From NCBI GenBank assembly GCA_017461585.1, contig JAFTYM010000011.1, positions 91,568 to 155,567 of the forward strand: a stretch of 64,000 nucleotides of DNA, written 5' to 3'. The DNA comes from Oscillospiraceae bacterium. GTDB lineage: Bacteria; Bacillota; Clostridia; Oscillospirales; Oscillospiraceae. A program made the position numbers and the translations under genes. The notes beneath the pieces are model-generated. The model searched no databases, was not told the DNA's origin, and worked only from the letters and a program-made list of their open reading frames with translations. Of this stretch, positions 50,033 through 59,821 are shown one piece after another. Every line of letters starts with the position of its first letter. Position 1 is the first letter of the stretch.

Positions 50033-51622
50033 TTATTCAGCAACCTTAGAGGATGCATCATCAGCTGTTACATCACGACCGAGGTCAGCAGACATCTTTG
50101 CAAGTGTCTTCTTGTCCAGGTTGTAAACCAGAGCAAGACCAACAAACTGCAGAACTGCGCTGAACAGGTAGAGACCTGCAACGAGCCAGCACATGTTGTG
50201 GGATGTCTCGAGGCTCTGACCGATTGTGCCGAGCTTCTCATTGTAGCCGAGAGCACCCATGATGAGAAGAACAACGGAGGGACCAACGCCCTGTGCCAGC
50301 TTACGGAAGAAGGAGTGCAGAGAGTAAACTGTGCCTTCCTCACGTGTGCCGAACTTCCACTCGTTGTAGTCGATAGCGTCGCCCATCATAGCCCAGGATA
50401 CGCAAGTGTAGATACCCATGCCGATACCGAAGACAATGAGACCTGCCATGTAAACGAGGAGAGCAACGCTTCTGTCGACCATGGGGAAGATCAGCATGAT
50501 AACGCCGCCGATCATGGAAACGATTGTACCTGCAACGGAAGCTTCTTTCTTACCGAACTTGTGAACGATCTTCTTTACGAAGGGCATGAAGATGAACATG
50601 GGCAGGAAGCCGATGATCTGAACGACACCGGACATGGAAGCCTGACCGAAGTATGTAGCGAACATGATTGTGTTAGCTGTGGAAGCGGACTGCATACCGA
50701 GGAACATACCCATAGCAGCGATTGTTGCGCCAACTGCGGGACGGTTTCTAAGGAACTTGCCGAAAGCCTTGATAACATTGAACTTTTCAGTCTCAGTTGT
50801 CTTAACCGTGTTTTCGTCAACGCGGATAGTGACGTTCTTGAGCATGAGCATGAAAGCGATGAAGCCGAGAACGCCCATGATGAGAGCTGCGATGAATACG
50901 CGGTCGCCAAGGAGAATCTCAACCTGCTTACCTGTAGCAGGACTCAGAACCTTGTCGCCGAGCTGATAAGCTTCGCCTGTTAAGGGGTTTGTGAGGAACT
51001 GGGACTTATCGAAACCATCAGGGATCTCGATCTTGCTTAAGAAGTCTGTTGTTCCGTCGTATGTAACCTTCTGCCAGATGATCATGGGAAGGATCATGCC
51101 GGGGATCATGCCACCGATCATGGAGCCGACGCTGCGCCATGTGGAGAGCTGTGCACGCTCACCAATGTCCTCTGTGATAACAGAGAGCATGGAGCCGTAA
51201 GGAACGTTAGCGATTGTGTAGAATGCATCCCAGAGAACATAACCAAGGATGAAGAGCATTGCCTTGATAACTACGGGAGCGTTGGGGAAGGGGAGGAAAA
51301 CTGCAGCGCCTGTAACGAGAAGTCCGCATGCACCAACGAAGATGTACTGCTTAAACTTACCGCGCTTATAGTTTTTCTTGTCGTTGTCGATCATTGTGCC
51401 GAGCAGGGGATCGTTTACTGCGTCCCAGATCTGAACGAGGAGCAGGAGCAGGGAGAGAAGGCCTGTTTCCATCATCATGTAAACGAGCCAGAAGGTCTGA
51501 ACTGTGCCTTTTAATGCAAAGGACATGTTACAGCCGAAGTCACCGGCAGCATATGCCAGTTTGTCGCGCATACCAAACTTGCGATGACCCTTATCGTCAA
51601 GCTTGACGGGTTTCTTTGCCAT
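50033..51622 (-). CDS. GPH-family sugar:cation symporter (MelB/UidB-like MFS)
   Basis: 529 residues with 12 hydrophobic segments. The N-terminus RDKLAYAAGDFGCNMSFALKGTVQTFWLVYMM and DAVNDPLLGTMIDNDK (conserved ND motif, about 60) are hallmarks of the glycoside-pentoside-hexuronide (GPH) symporters. A hydrophilic insertion near 200-240 is longer than usual. The start was placed at the ATG at 51622. It lies upstream of the GH2 gene and divergent from an AraC regulator, so it likely imports the GH2 substrate, perhaps a beta-galactoside or glucuronide. Confidence 0.9.
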   Translation of the reverse strand: MAKKPVKLDDKGHRKFGMRDKLAYAAGDFGCNMSFALKGTVQTFWLVYMMMETGLLSLLLLLVQIWDAVNDPLLGTMIDNDKKNYKRGKFKQYIFVGACGLLVTGAAVFLPFPNAPVVIKAMLFILGYVLWDAFYTIANVPYGSMLSVITEDIGERAQLSTWRSVGSMIGGMIPGMILPMIIWQKVTYDGTTDFLSKIEIPDGFDKSQFLTNPLTGEAYQLGDKVLSPATGKQVEILLGDRVFIAALIMGVLGFIAFMLMLKNVTIRVDENTVKTTETEKFNVIKAFGKFLRNRPAVGATIAAMGMFLGMQSASTANTIMFATYFGQASMSGVVQIIGFLPMFIFMPFVKKIVHKFGKKEASVAGTIVSMIGGVIMLIFPMVDRSVALLVYMAGLIVFGIGMGIYTCVSWAMMGDAIDYNEWKFGTREEGTVYSLHSFFRKLAQGVGPSVVLLIMGALGYNEKLGTIGQSLETSHNMCWLVAGLYLFSAVLQFVGLALVYNLDKKTLAKMSADLGRDVTADDASSKVAE

Positions 51623-51764
51623 TATTTTTTCCTCTTTTCTCTTTTGTTTTATCCGTAATTTGCCGAAATGACGGCAAAATGTCACTTTAATAAGTGTATC
51701 AAGACAAAGGTATGAAAAGTGAGTAAAATTTTTGGCTATTTCAGTAAAAAATTTGTACTACCTG

Positions 51765-51793
51765 TTGATAAAAATTGCGGTTTGTAGGATAAT
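51765..51793 (+). promoter_or_regulatory. Promoter of the AraC regulator
   Basis: -35 TTGATA (51765-51770), 17-bp spacer, -10 GATAAT (51788-51793), about 55 bp before the GTG start. The rest of the 230-bp divergent region to the symporter shows no clear second promoter. Confidence 0.6.
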
Positions 51794-51849
51794 GATAAAA
51801 AAGGCTGCAAGATTTTGTGCGAAATGGCAGATGGAGCGGAGGATAGGCT

Positions 51850-53085
51850 GTGAAATATAAAGCAGAGATGGATTATCTTATGAAGGTGCTGAGAAAACTG
51901 CACTTTCAGGCAATGTGTGTTACTCCTGAGGATATGCAGAGCAAGTGCCTTGATTTCGGGCTTAGAAAATTCTTGGGGATGGATGTTCGTTACGGAGACA
52001 TGTTTAATCATCCCGAGAAATGGATGAACGACAACATTATATATAAGATGACTGATGAGTTTAAGTGCCGCTATGTCTTTTTCAAGCTCCCGGGAGAAAA
52101 TGTTGCTTTTATGGCAGGTCCGTACATTACTGAGGAAAAAACAAGGGAGGATCTTCTGGAAGAGGCTGAGCATTACAATGTACCTGCCAGAAAATTCCGA
52201 CAGCTTGAGGCATGTTATGCGAATATTCCGTATGTTCCGGATGAGACGGTTTTATTTGTGATGCTCAATGCTTTTGGCGAGATACTGTGGGGAGCGGGAA
52301 ATGCGTTTACCGTAACAGAGATAGAATATGAGACAAACAGCGCGGCAATGCCGCCGGAGAGGGATGATGAAACCCGCGATCCCGAAGAGATAATGCTTCA
52401 TATGAAATCCATGGAGGACAGATATGCATACGAAAACGAACTGATGGAAGCCGTTTCTCAAGGTCTTGCCCACAGGGCAGAGCTTATGCTCAGGTCGTTT
52501 ACAAAGGGAATGATGGAACAGCGCGTAAAAGACCCTGTACGTAATGTGAAAAACTACTGTATAATCTGTAATACACTTATGCGTAAAGCTGCGGAAAAGG
52601 GCGGAGTGCATCCGCTTCATCTTGACAGCGCGTCTTCCATGCTTGCGCGAAGAATAGAGGGCGTTGCCAGCATAAATGACGGCTGGGATCTTATGAAGGA
52701 CAGCGCTCAGGTATACTGCCGTCTTGTGAAGAAATACTCTGCAAAGCAATATGCTCCTTTCGTAAGAAAAACGGTTGCGTATATAGAGTCTGATCTTTCG
52801 GGAGATCTTAGTCTGCATGCGCTTGCGGCGCTGCAGAATATAAATGCCAGCTATCTCTCCACTTTGTTTCACAAGGAGACGGGTAAGACTATCACAGAGT
52901 TTGTAAATGAAAAGCGTATGGAGCTTGCATCGCGTCTTCTGCGTACAACTCAGCTTCAGATACAGACTGTTGCCCAGCATTGCGGCATGTCTGACGTGAA
53001 CTATTTTTCAAAAATATTCAAAAAATTCCACGGCGTTACACCGAAACAGTACCGCGAGGAAAACAGACACTATGTAACAAAATAA
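51850..53085 (+). CDS. AraC-family transcriptional regulator
   Basis: 411 residues. The C-terminal 100 carry two helix-turn-helix units (LHALAALQNINASYLSTLFHKETGKTITEFVNEKRMELASRLL and TVAQHCGMSDVNYFSKIFKKFHGVTPKQYRE), the AraC/XylS DNA-binding domain. The N-terminal approximately 300 residues are of unknown fold and presumably sense a signal. The start is the GTG at 51850 with CGGAGGA upstream. Its divergent orientation to the symporter-GH2 pair suggests it controls them. Confidence 0.9.
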   Translation: MKYKAEMDYLMKVLRKLHFQAMCVTPEDMQSKCLDFGLRKFLGMDVRYGDMFNHPEKWMNDNIIYKMTDEFKCRYVFFKLPGENVAFMAGPYITEEKTREDLLEEAEHYNVPARKFRQLEACYANIPYVPDETVLFVMLNAFGEILWGAGNAFTVTEIEYETNSAAMPPERDDETRDPEEIMLHMKSMEDRYAYENELMEAVSQGLAHRAELMLRSFTKGMMEQRVKDPVRNVKNYCIICNTLMRKAAEKGGVHPLHLDSASSMLARRIEGVASINDGWDLMKDSAQVYCRLVKKYSAKQYAPFVRKTVAYIESDLSGDLSLHALAALQNINASYLSTLFHKETGKTITEFVNEKRMELASRLLRTTQLQIQTVAQHCGMSDVNYFSKIFKKFHGVTPKQYREENRHYVTK

Positions 53086-53103
53086 AACTTTTTTAACGAG
53101 TAT

Positions 53104-53131
53104 TTGCACACAGTTGCTGTATAAATACAAT
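53104..53131 (+). promoter_or_regulatory. Promoter of the two-domain acetyltransferase gene
   Basis: -35 TTGCAC (53104-53109), 16-bp spacer, -10 TACAAT (53126-53131). Confidence 0.6.
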
Positions 53132-53156
53132 CTTAAAACGGAAAGGATGATTTTTT

Positions 53157-53195
53157 ATGACGATGAATCGCGAGTGGAGGGTTCGCGCAAACTGA
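53157..53195 (+). CDS. Possible 12-codon leader peptide
   Basis: ATG at 53157, about ten bases after AAAGGA, reads MTMNREWRVRAN and stops at 53193-53195. Its last codons run through a 7-bp hairpin GGAGGGT (53176-53182) / ACCCTCC (53195-53201), immediately upstream of the GGAGGAG that serves the next gene. A translational or transcriptional control role is possible; translation is not proven. Confidence 0.4.
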   Translation: MTMNREWRVRAN

Positions 53196-53223
53196 CCCTC
53201 CGAATAAAAGTTGGAGGAGTTTA

Positions 53224-54153
53224 ATGAAAAAACAAATTACCATCCGTGAAGCGGTCACGGAAACAGAAATTGCTGTCTTTTGGGAACAGCTTCACATCTA
53301 CCACAAGCGGGACATCTTCCCGAATCCCGAAAGCGAGGACCTGGAATACTTCCTTGGTTCGGAGTATTATGAACACATGATGAAGCTTCACGACCGCGCG
53401 CAGGACAGATGCCGATATCTGTTCTTTCACCGAGACGGACAGGATATAGGCTTTGCTATGCCGATAATCTATACCACAGAGGACGGCAAGTGTTTTATTA
53501 TGGAATTCTGCGTTTACCCAGAAAAACGCGGCGAAGGCACAGGCAAAGAGTGCGCAAAAGTGCTTTTGGAGTGGGCAAAAGAAAACGGTGCGCTTTATGC
53601 TGAGCTTAACTGCAGCGGTGATGAGCGGAGAGTTCGCTTTTGGGAAAGTGCAGGATTTTGCAGAAACGGAGCTGACGAGTGGGGAGAACCCCTGATGATC
53701 CTGCCGCCCACAGAGGATGCGCCTGTTACTGTAGAAATTCTTACCGATGCTGATGATTGGCAGCTTCTAAAGCTGGAAAACGGATTTTTGGAGGAGATCG
53801 GCGAGAGGGCGCTTACGGAAGAACAGCAGGACAGCCTGCAAAAGGCTGTTCGGGATGGAAAGATCACATTCTTTATGGCAAAGCGAGGATGCCGCGCTGT
53901 GGGGATGTGCAGCGTGACAAAGTGTTTTTCCACATTTTCCTGTTCCGACACGGGAGTGTTTGATGATTTTTACATAGAACCTGTGTTCCGAAAAAAGGGA
54001 ATTGCCCGAAAGCTTGTGAAAGCAGAACATGAGTGGTGCGAAGAAAACGGTGTTGCAAGCGTTACGGTTTGCTGTGCTCCCTGCGATGAGGAAATGTATC
54101 AGGCGCTTGGGTTTGATACACGGCTTGGGTCAACCTTTGCCAATATTATATAA
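53224..54153 (+). CDS. Protein with two GNAT acetyltransferase domains
   Basis: 309 residues. The N-terminal GNAT domain (about 1-155) has FIMEFCVYPEKRGEGTGKECAKVLLEWAKENGALYAELNCSGDERRVRFWESAGF with the acetyl-CoA loop RGEGTG. The C-terminal GNAT domain (about 165-309) has DDFYIEPVFRKKGIARKLVKAEHEW. The substrate is unknown; tandem GNATs often modify antibiotics or small molecules, though no further evidence is present. GGAGGAG precedes the ATG. It is preceded by a leader ORF and hairpin, and followed by a terminator. Confidence 0.9.
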   Translation: MKKQITIREAVTETEIAVFWEQLHIYHKRDIFPNPESEDLEYFLGSEYYEHMMKLHDRAQDRCRYLFFHRDGQDIGFAMPIIYTTEDGKCFIMEFCVYPEKRGEGTGKECAKVLLEWAKENGALYAELNCSGDERRVRFWESAGFCRNGADEWGEPLMILPPTEDAPVTVEILTDADDWQLLKLENGFLEEIGERALTEEQQDSLQKAVRDGKITFFMAKRGCRAVGMCSVTKCFSTFSCSDTGVFDDFYIEPVFRKKGIARKLVKAEHEWCEENGVASVTVCCAPCDEEMYQALGFDTRLGSTFANII

Positions 54154-54158
54154 TTACG

Positions 54159-54192
54159 AACGGCACTTCGAGAAATCGGAGTGCCGTTTTTT
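54159..54192 (+). terminator. Terminator after the acetyltransferase gene
   Basis: Stem ACGGCACTTCGA / TCGGAGTGCCGT (one T-G pair), loop gaaa, followed by TTTTTTG. Confidence 0.93.
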
Positions 54193-54215
54193 GTCAAAAT
54201 AATGAAAAATACAGC

Positions 54216-54244
54216 TTCACATACAAATTTGATTGTTGTATAAT
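54216..54244 (+). promoter_or_regulatory. Promoter of the uronate operon
   Basis: -35 TTCACA (54216-54221), 17-bp spacer, -10 TATAAT (54239-54244), about 55 bp before the first start codon. No operator palindrome was recognised. Confidence 0.65.
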
Positions 54245-54302
54245 ATAGTTTAGTCTAAAATTAACAAAAAGTTTAAATATAAGTTTGAAAGGGTGTTTCA
54301 TT

Positions 54303-55382
54303 ATGGAACTGAATCTTCGCAAAGACTGCAGATATGCTCTTGCTTGCCCTACAAGCATGGGTGTACGCATTACTCCTGACAACCGTATGGCTGTTCACAA
54401 CAGCAATCACTTCTACATGCAGGCTACAAGCGCTGAGAGCAACGTTCTCAACGTTTCTTCTTCTCTCGGACGTGAGTGCCTTGTTCTTACAAAGTTTGTT
54501 AAGGACAGCCCCATTGCTCAGTTCATCAAGAATGACCTCAGATCCCGCAACATCAACTACGAAGGCGTTGAAGTAGATCAGGGCGGTCCCTGGGGCTACA
54601 GACACCAGTTCAACATCGCAGACAGCGGCTTTGGTATGCGTGCTCCCCGAGTATGGAACGACAGAGCAGGAGAGGTAGGACGTACACTCTCTGCTGACGA
54701 ATTTGATTTTGACCGCATCTTCGGTGAAGAAGGCGTTGTTATATTCCACATCTCCGGTCTTATCGCTGCTATGAGCGAGGACACAACAAAGTTCTGCCTT
54801 GAGTGTGCTAAGGCTGCAAAGAAGTACGGTACACTTGTAAGCTTTGACCTTAACCACCGTGCAACATTCTGGAAGGGACGCGAGGAAGAGCTTCGCGAGG
54901 CATTCCACCAGATCGCTTCTGTTGCTGACATTCTCGTGGGCAACGAAGAGGACTTCCAGCTTTGCCTTGGATTCAAGGGGCCCGAGGCAGGCGGCAAGGA
55001 TATTCTCGGAAAAATTGAGAGCTTTAAGGGCATGATAAACGAAGTAAAGGAAAAGTACCCCAACGCAAAGGTATACGGCACAACACTCCGTCAGGTTATC
55101 AGCGCCAACGAGCACATGTGGGGCTGCCTCCTGCAGGCTGACGGTCAGTGGTGCGTTGAAGAGCCCAGACCTATTCAGGTTATGGACCGCATCGGCGGAG
55201 GCGACGGATTTACAGGCGGTCTGCTTTACGGTCTGCTCAATGGCTGGGAGCCTGAAAAGTGCGCACAGTTCGGCTGGGCAACAGGCGTTCTCGCTGCAAG
55301 CAGCTTAAATGACTACGCAGAGCCCGCTGACGAAAAGCAGGTTTGGGACATCTACGCAGGCAACGCAAGAGTTCAGAGATAA
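54303..55382 (+). CDS. PfkB-family sugar-acid kinase (KdgK-like; gluconate kinase candidate)
   Basis: 359 residues of the ribokinase/PfkB fold. The family signature near the C-terminus is [17 protein letters not shown] with the catalytic base Asp301. Among Firmicutes this motif variant is common in 2-keto-3-deoxygluconate kinases. In this operon the next gene is 6-phosphogluconate dehydrogenase and there is no KDPG aldolase, so phosphorylation of D-gluconate to 6-phosphogluconate is an attractive alternative. The start was placed at the ATG at 54303 (GAAAGGGTG upstream). First gene of the operon. Confidence 0.85.
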   Translation: MELNLRKDCRYALACPTSMGVRITPDNRMAVHNSNHFYMQATSAESNVLNVSSSLGRECLVLTKFVKDSPIAQFIKNDLRSRNINYEGVEVDQGGPWGYRHQFNIADSGFGMRAPRVWNDRAGEVGRTLSADEFDFDRIFGEEGVVIFHISGLIAAMSEDTTKFCLECAKAAKKYGTLVSFDLNHRATFWKGREEELREAFHQIASVADILVGNEEDFQLCLGFKGPEAGGKDILGKIESFKGMINEVKEKYPNAKVYGTTLRQVISANEHMWGCLLQADGQWCVEEPRPIQVMDRIGGGDGFTGGLLYGLLNGWEPEKCAQFGWATGVLAASSLNDYAEPADEKQVWDIYAGNARVQR

Positions 55383-55396
55383 GAGGAGAATTTACC

Positions 55397-56851
55397 ATGA
55401 AAAAAGCTGATATCGGCATGATCGGCATTGCCGTTATGGGTCAGTCTCTGACACTTAATATGGAGTCCAAGGGATTTACGGTTTCCGTATACGACCTTGA
55501 CCCCGAAAAGAGCGTAAAGGCTTTCGTTGAGGGCAGAGCAGCAGGCAAAAATATCGTCGGAACATACTCCCTTTCTGAGTTTGTAGACAGCCTTGAAAAG
55601 CCCAGACGTATTATGATGATGATCAGAGCGGGCAAGCCTGTCGATGATTATATTGAAAAGCTTATCCCCCTTCTTGATGAGGGAGACATCCTTATAGACG
55701 GCGGCAACAGTCACTTCCCTGACACTATCCGCCGCACAAAGTATCTTGAGAGCAAAGGCCTTCTCTACGTCGGAAGCGGTGTTTCCGGCGGTGAAGAGGG
55801 CGCTCTTAAGGGTCCTTCCCTTATGCCCGGCGGCTCTCCGGAAGCATGGGAGCACATTAAGCCTATTTTTCAGGCTATCTGTGCAAAGGTAGAGGGCGAT
55901 ACCCCTTGCTGCGAATGGGTTGGTGAAGACGGCGCAGGTCACTTTGTCAAAATGGTTCACAACGGTATCGAATATGGCGATATGCAGCTTATCTGTGAGG
56001 CTTATCAGCTGATGAAAGACTGCCTCGGCATGTCTCCTGAAGAGATGCACGAAGTATTTGCCGCATGGAATAAGACTGAGCTTGACAGCTATCTTATCGA
56101 GATCACGGCAGATATCCTCGGCTACAAAGACGAAAACGGTGAGATCACCGTTGACCATATCCTCGACACCGCAGGTCAGAAGGGTACAGGCAAGTGGACA
56201 GCTGTTGCTGCCCTTGATGAAGGTGTTCCCCTTACACTTATCGGCGAGGCTGTATTTGCCAGATGCCTTTCCGCAATGAAGAATGAGCGCGTTGAAGCTT
56301 CAAAGCTGTTCCCCAAGGAGATCCCTCAGTTCGAGGGCGACAAGGCAGAGTTTATCGAGAACATCCGCAAGGCTCTTTATGCCTCCAAGATCATCTCCTA
56401 CGCACAGGGCTACACCCTTATGCGCACAGCTGCCAAGACTTACGGCTGGAACCTCAACTACGGCGGAATCGCCCTTATGTGGCGCGGCGGCTGCATCATC
56501 CGCAGCGTATTCCTCGGCAAGATCAAGGAAGCCTTTGAAAAGAATCCCGAGCTTGAGAACCTGCTGATGGATGACTATTTCGCAGAGACTATCAAGACTC
56601 TCGTTCCTGCATGGCGCGAGGTAGTGGCTTACGCAGTTAAATCAGGTGTTCCTGCACCCGCTTTTGCATCTGCACTCAGCTATTTTGACGGCTATACAAC
56701 CGAGCGTCTTCCTGCAAACCTCCTTCAGGCACAGCGCGACTATTTCGGTGCACACACATACGAGCGCATCGATCAGCCACGCGGTGTGATGTTCCACACA
56801 GACTGGACAGGCTTTGGCAGCGGCGCATCCGCAAGCTCTTACAATGCATAA
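55397..56851 (+). CDS. gnd: 6-phosphogluconate dehydrogenase (decarboxylating)
   Basis: Oxidatively decarboxylates 6-phosphogluconate to ribulose 5-phosphate with NADP+. The 484 residues show the dinucleotide site [22 protein letters not shown] and [11 protein letters not shown]. The catalytic [18 protein letters not shown] contains the conserved GGEEGA...P.MPGG signature. The lysine/asparagine motif is [18 protein letters not shown], and a C-terminal tail includes [11 protein letters not shown]. The start was set at ATG 55397 (GAGGAG upstream). It lies inside a uronate operon, immediately after the kinase, which suggests that 6-phosphogluconate is a pathway intermediate here. Confidence 0.96.
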   Translation: MKKADIGMIGIAVMGQSLTLNMESKGFTVSVYDLDPEKSVKAFVEGRAAGKNIVGTYSLSEFVDSLEKPRRIMMMIRAGKPVDDYIEKLIPLLDEGDILIDGGNSHFPDTIRRTKYLESKGLLYVGSGVSGGEEGALKGPSLMPGGSPEAWEHIKPIFQAICAKVEGDTPCCEWVGEDGAGHFVKMVHNGIEYGDMQLICEAYQLMKDCLGMSPEEMHEVFAAWNKTELDSYLIEITADILGYKDENGEITVDHILDTAGQKGTGKWTAVAALDEGVPLTLIGEAVFARCLSAMKNERVEASKLFPKEIPQFEGDKAEFIENIRKALYASKIISYAQGYTLMRTAAKTYGWNLNYGGIALMWRGGCIIRSVFLGKIKEAFEKNPELENLLMDDYFAETIKTLVPAWREVVAYAVKSGVPAPAFASALSYFDGYTTERLPANLLQAQRDYFGAHTYERIDQPRGVMFHTDWTGFGSGASASSYNA

Positions 56852-57680
56852 CATTAAAATTATAGCTCTTGACCTTGACGGCACATTATTAAACTCAAAT
56901 AAAGAGCTTACCCCCGCATCCTCAGCGGCGCTTAAATGCGCCGCTGACGCGGGGATGCTGATAGTGCCCACGACGGGAAGATTTTACGGCGGTATGCCCG
57001 AAGAGATTCGGCAGCTGCCTTTTATTAAATATGCCATTACGATTAACGGTGCGCAGGTATTCGATGTGCTGACAGGTGAGGTTTTGTACAAGGCGGAACT
57101 GCCGCATACACAGGCCGTGCAGATAATGGAATTTCTGGATGAATTTCCGGTTATTTACGATTGTTATCAGGATAATGACGCGTGGATGACAGCGAAGATG
57201 AAAGAGCGCATTGATGAAACAGTATCAAGCGTACACTACCGCAAAATGCTCCACGAGCTGAGAAAGCCTGTGGACGAATTAAAACAGGTGCTCATAAAGC
57301 GGGCACGCGGAGTTCAGAAGGTGCAGTTTTTCACAAACAAACCTGAAGTGAGGGAGTTCTTAATGGAAGAACTGCCGAGGCGGTTTTCAGACATTTGCGT
57401 CACAAGCTCGACGGATGATAACGTGGAGATAAACCAGAAACACGCAAATAAAGGTGAGGCGCTTTTAGCACTTGCTGAGCATCTGGGAATAAAGCGCGAG
57501 GAAACTTTAGCCTTTGGCGACGGATACAACGACCTGTCTATGCTGAAAACGGCAGGTATTGGCGTTGCAATGGCAAACGCCTGTGATGAGGCGAAGAAAA
57601 TTGCTGACCGCATAACCCTTTCCTGCGACGAAAACGGCGTCGCACACGGAATAGAAGAAATTTGTTTTAAAGAGAGGTAA
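56844..57680 (+). CDS. HAD-IIB (Cof-type) phosphatase
   Basis: 278 residues of the Cof/YbiV-like HAD family. The nucleophile motif is [10 protein letters not shown] at the N-terminus, TTGRFYG is motif II, the cap domain is large, and the C-terminal [23 protein letters not shown] is motif IV. These enzymes dephosphorylate sugar phosphates or cofactors. It overlaps gnd by eight bases. The role in the operon is unknown; it could limit toxic sugar phosphate build-up. Confidence 0.92.
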   Translation: MHNIKIIALDLDGTLLNSNKELTPASSAALKCAADAGMLIVPTTGRFYGGMPEEIRQLPFIKYAITINGAQVFDVLTGEVLYKAELPHTQAVQIMEFLDEFPVIYDCYQDNDAWMTAKMKERIDETVSSVHYRKMLHELRKPVDELKQVLIKRARGVQKVQFFTNKPEVREFLMEELPRRFSDICVTSSTDDNVEINQKHANKGEALLALAEHLGIKREETLAFGDGYNDLSMLKTAGIGVAMANACDEAKKIADRITLSCDENGVAHGIEEICFKER

Positions 57681-57685
57681 CAGTT

Positions 57686-58534
57686 ATGAATATACCTTTT
57701 AAACCCGAACTGAACGGAAAAGTCGCTGTTGTAACAGGCGGTGCAGGTGTTCTGTGCCGTGAGTTTGCAAAGGCGCTGGCTCTTTGCGGAGCAAAGGTTG
57801 CAATTTTAAACCGCACCCTTTCCAAAGCGGAAAAGGTGGTTGAAGATATCGCAGCCATGGGCGGCGAGGCTGTTGCCGTACAGGTGGATGTTACAAATGC
57901 AGAGAGTGTAAAGACGGCACACGAGGTCGTCCTCGAAAAACTTGGAAAGTGCGATATTCTTGTTAACGGCGCAGGCGGCAATAACCCCAGAGCTACAACA
58001 GATAAGGAATATTTTGAGCTTGGCGACCTTGATGCCGACACAAAGACTTTCTTTGATCTCGGCGATGAGGACATGGAGTTTGTATTTAATCTCAACTTTG
58101 TCGGCACACTTCTGCCTACGCAGGCTTTTGCAAAGGATATGATAGGAAGAGAAGGCTGCACAATTCTCAATGTCAGCTCCATGAACGCATACACTCCCCT
58201 TACAAAGATCCCTGCATATTCGGGTGCTAAGGCAGCAATCTCAAACTTTACACAGTGGCTTGCAGTTCACTTCTCCAAGGTGGGCATCCGCGTAAACGCT
58301 ATCGCTCCCGGATTTTTCGCAACTGAGCAGAACAGAACACTTCTGTTTAACGACGACGGAACTCCCACAGCAAGAACAGGCAAAATTCTTGCTGCAACTC
58401 CCATGGGACGCTTCGGTACACCCGAGGAGCTTTTGGGCGCGCTGCTGTTCCTTGTTGACGAGAAGGCTGCTTCCTTCGTAACAGGTATCGTAATTCCCGT
58501 GGACGGCGGATTTTCCGCATACAGCGGAGTTTAA
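57686..58534 (+). CDS. uxuB: Fructuronate reductase (D-mannonate oxidoreductase, SDR type)
   Basis: 282-residue short-chain dehydrogenase that reduces D-fructuronate to D-mannonate. It has VAVVTGGAGVLCREFAKALALCGA (NAD(P)-binding), VNGAGGN, and the active-site YSGAKAA (YxxxK near 176). An insertion typical of the YjmF/UxuB group (FELGDLD...KTFFDLGDEDMEFVFNLNFVGTLLPTQAF) separates it from ordinary SDR enzymes. The usual acyl-carrier reductase function is excluded by this insertion and the context. GAGAGG precedes the ATG. Confidence 0.9.
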   Translation: MNIPFKPELNGKVAVVTGGAGVLCREFAKALALCGAKVAILNRTLSKAEKVVEDIAAMGGEAVAVQVDVTNAESVKTAHEVVLEKLGKCDILVNGAGGNNPRATTDKEYFELGDLDADTKTFFDLGDEDMEFVFNLNFVGTLLPTQAFAKDMIGREGCTILNVSSMNAYTPLTKIPAYSGAKAAISNFTQWLAVHFSKVGIRVNAIAPGFFATEQNRTLLFNDDGTPTARTGKILAATPMGRFGTPEELLGALLFLVDEKAASFVTGIVIPVDGGFSAYSGV

Positions 58535-58545
58535 GAGGTGGCAAA

Positions 58546-59820
58546 ATGGAGCATTTTGTATATGCACAGACTGAAAACGGTCTTTCAAAAGAGGAGATTA
58601 CTGCCGCTCTTTTAAAGAGCCTTGAGGGACTTTCTCTCAAAAATGTACTTATAATTCCGCCTGATTTTACCCGCTTTCACTCCAACGCAGGTTTTATAAC
58701 AAACGTTTACTATCACGCCCTTGAGAACATGGGTGCCTGCGTTGATGTGCTGCCTGCTTTGGGCACACACGTTGCGGTAACAAAGGAAGAGGCCGAGATT
58801 ATGTTCGGTGATATTCCCTATGATAAATTTATAGTCCACAACTGGCGAACAGACGTTGTGCGCCTTGGTGAAGTGCCCGCAGAGTACCTTGAAGAGATTA
58901 CCGAGGGTATCTGGCACGATGCAGTCAGCGTTGAAGTCAACAAGCTGGTTATGGATGAGAAATATGATCTTATTATCTCCGTAGGTCAGGTAGTTCCCCA
59001 CGAAGTTATCGGCATGGCAAACCACGCAAAGAACCTGTTCGTCGGCGTCGGCGGCAGCGATATGATAAACAAGAGCCACATGGTGGGCGCGGTTTACGAC
59101 ATGGAAAAGATGATGGGTAAGGATCACACTCCCGTCCGCAAGATTTTCGACTACGGCATGGAGCACTATTTAAACAAGCGCCCCATTCTGTTTGTTCTCA
59201 CCGTCTGCACGGCTCCCGGCGGCAACATCCGCACTCACGGTCTGTTCATCAGCGAGAAGAGATCCGGTCTTGAGGCTGCTATCGAGCTTGCTCAGAAGAC
59301 AAATATCGACTTTGTTGACACAGGCATCAAAAAGTGTGTTGTTTATCTCACGCCCGATGAGTTTAAGAGCACATGGCTTGGCAATAAATCCGTTTACCGC
59401 ACACGCATGGCGATCGCAGACGGCGGCGAGCTTCTTGTTCTTGCTCCCGGTATCGAGCGTTTTGGTGAGGATATGCAGGTTGACAAGCTTATACGCAAAT
59501 ACGGCTACAAGGGACGCATCAACACGCTCGAGCAGTTTGAAAAGCCTGAAAATCAGGATCTGAGAGACAATATGGGCGCCGCGGCTCATCTTATCCACGG
59601 CTCCTCCGACGGACGCTTTACCATCACTTATGCGGTAAAGAATATCACCAAGGAAGAGATAGAGGGCGTAGGCTTTGCGGCAGCCGATTATGACGAAACG
59701 GTAAAGCGCTATGATCCCGAGAAGCTTCAGTACGGCTACAACACAATGCCCGACGGTGAAGAGATCTACTTCATTCCCAATCCCGCGTTGGGTCTGTGGA
59801 TAAACAGGGAGAGATTTTAA
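58546..59820 (+). CDS. LarA-family nickel-pincer racemase/epimerase (gluconate/mannonate 2-epimerase candidate)
   Basis: 424 residues of the lactate racemase LarA family (DUF2088). Active-site residues occur at the same spacing as in LarA of Lactiplantibacillus (D72, R75, H108, H174, K184, H200): here D40-x-x-R43 (PPDFTR), H75 (GTH), H152 (VPHE), K162 (NHAKN) and H178 (KSH). K162 would be the covalent attachment site of the nickel-pincer nucleotide. The family epimerises alpha-hydroxy acids. Between uxuB and uxaC, the most sensible substrate is D-mannonate to D-gluconate. No larB, larC or larE is in the window. Confidence 0.88.
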   Translation: MEHFVYAQTENGLSKEEITAALLKSLEGLSLKNVLIIPPDFTRFHSNAGFITNVYYHALENMGACVDVLPALGTHVAVTKEEAEIMFGDIPYDKFIVHNWRTDVVRLGEVPAEYLEEITEGIWHDAVSVEVNKLVMDEKYDLIISVGQVVPHEVIGMANHAKNLFVGVGGSDMINKSHMVGAVYDMEKMMGKDHTPVRKIFDYGMEHYLNKRPILFVLTVCTAPGGNIRTHGLFISEKRSGLEAAIELAQKTNIDFVDTGIKKCVVYLTPDEFKSTWLGNKSVYRTRMAIADGGELLVLAPGIERFGEDMQVDKLIRKYGYKGRINTLEQFEKPENQDLRDNMGAAAHLIHGSSDGRFTITYAVKNITKEEIEGVGFAAADYDETVKRYDPEKLQYGYNTMPDGEEIYFIPNPALGLWINRERF

Positions 59821-59821
59821 T

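Noticed and set aside
50198-50983. 261-codon plus-strand frame opposite the symporter gene
   Set aside because: Antisense to a clear GPH symporter. The His/Asp/Glu-rich sequence has no family features.
54273-55115. 280-codon minus-strand frame opposite the PfkB kinase
   Set aside because: Lacks a ribosome site and any motif. It overlaps a well-supported kinase.
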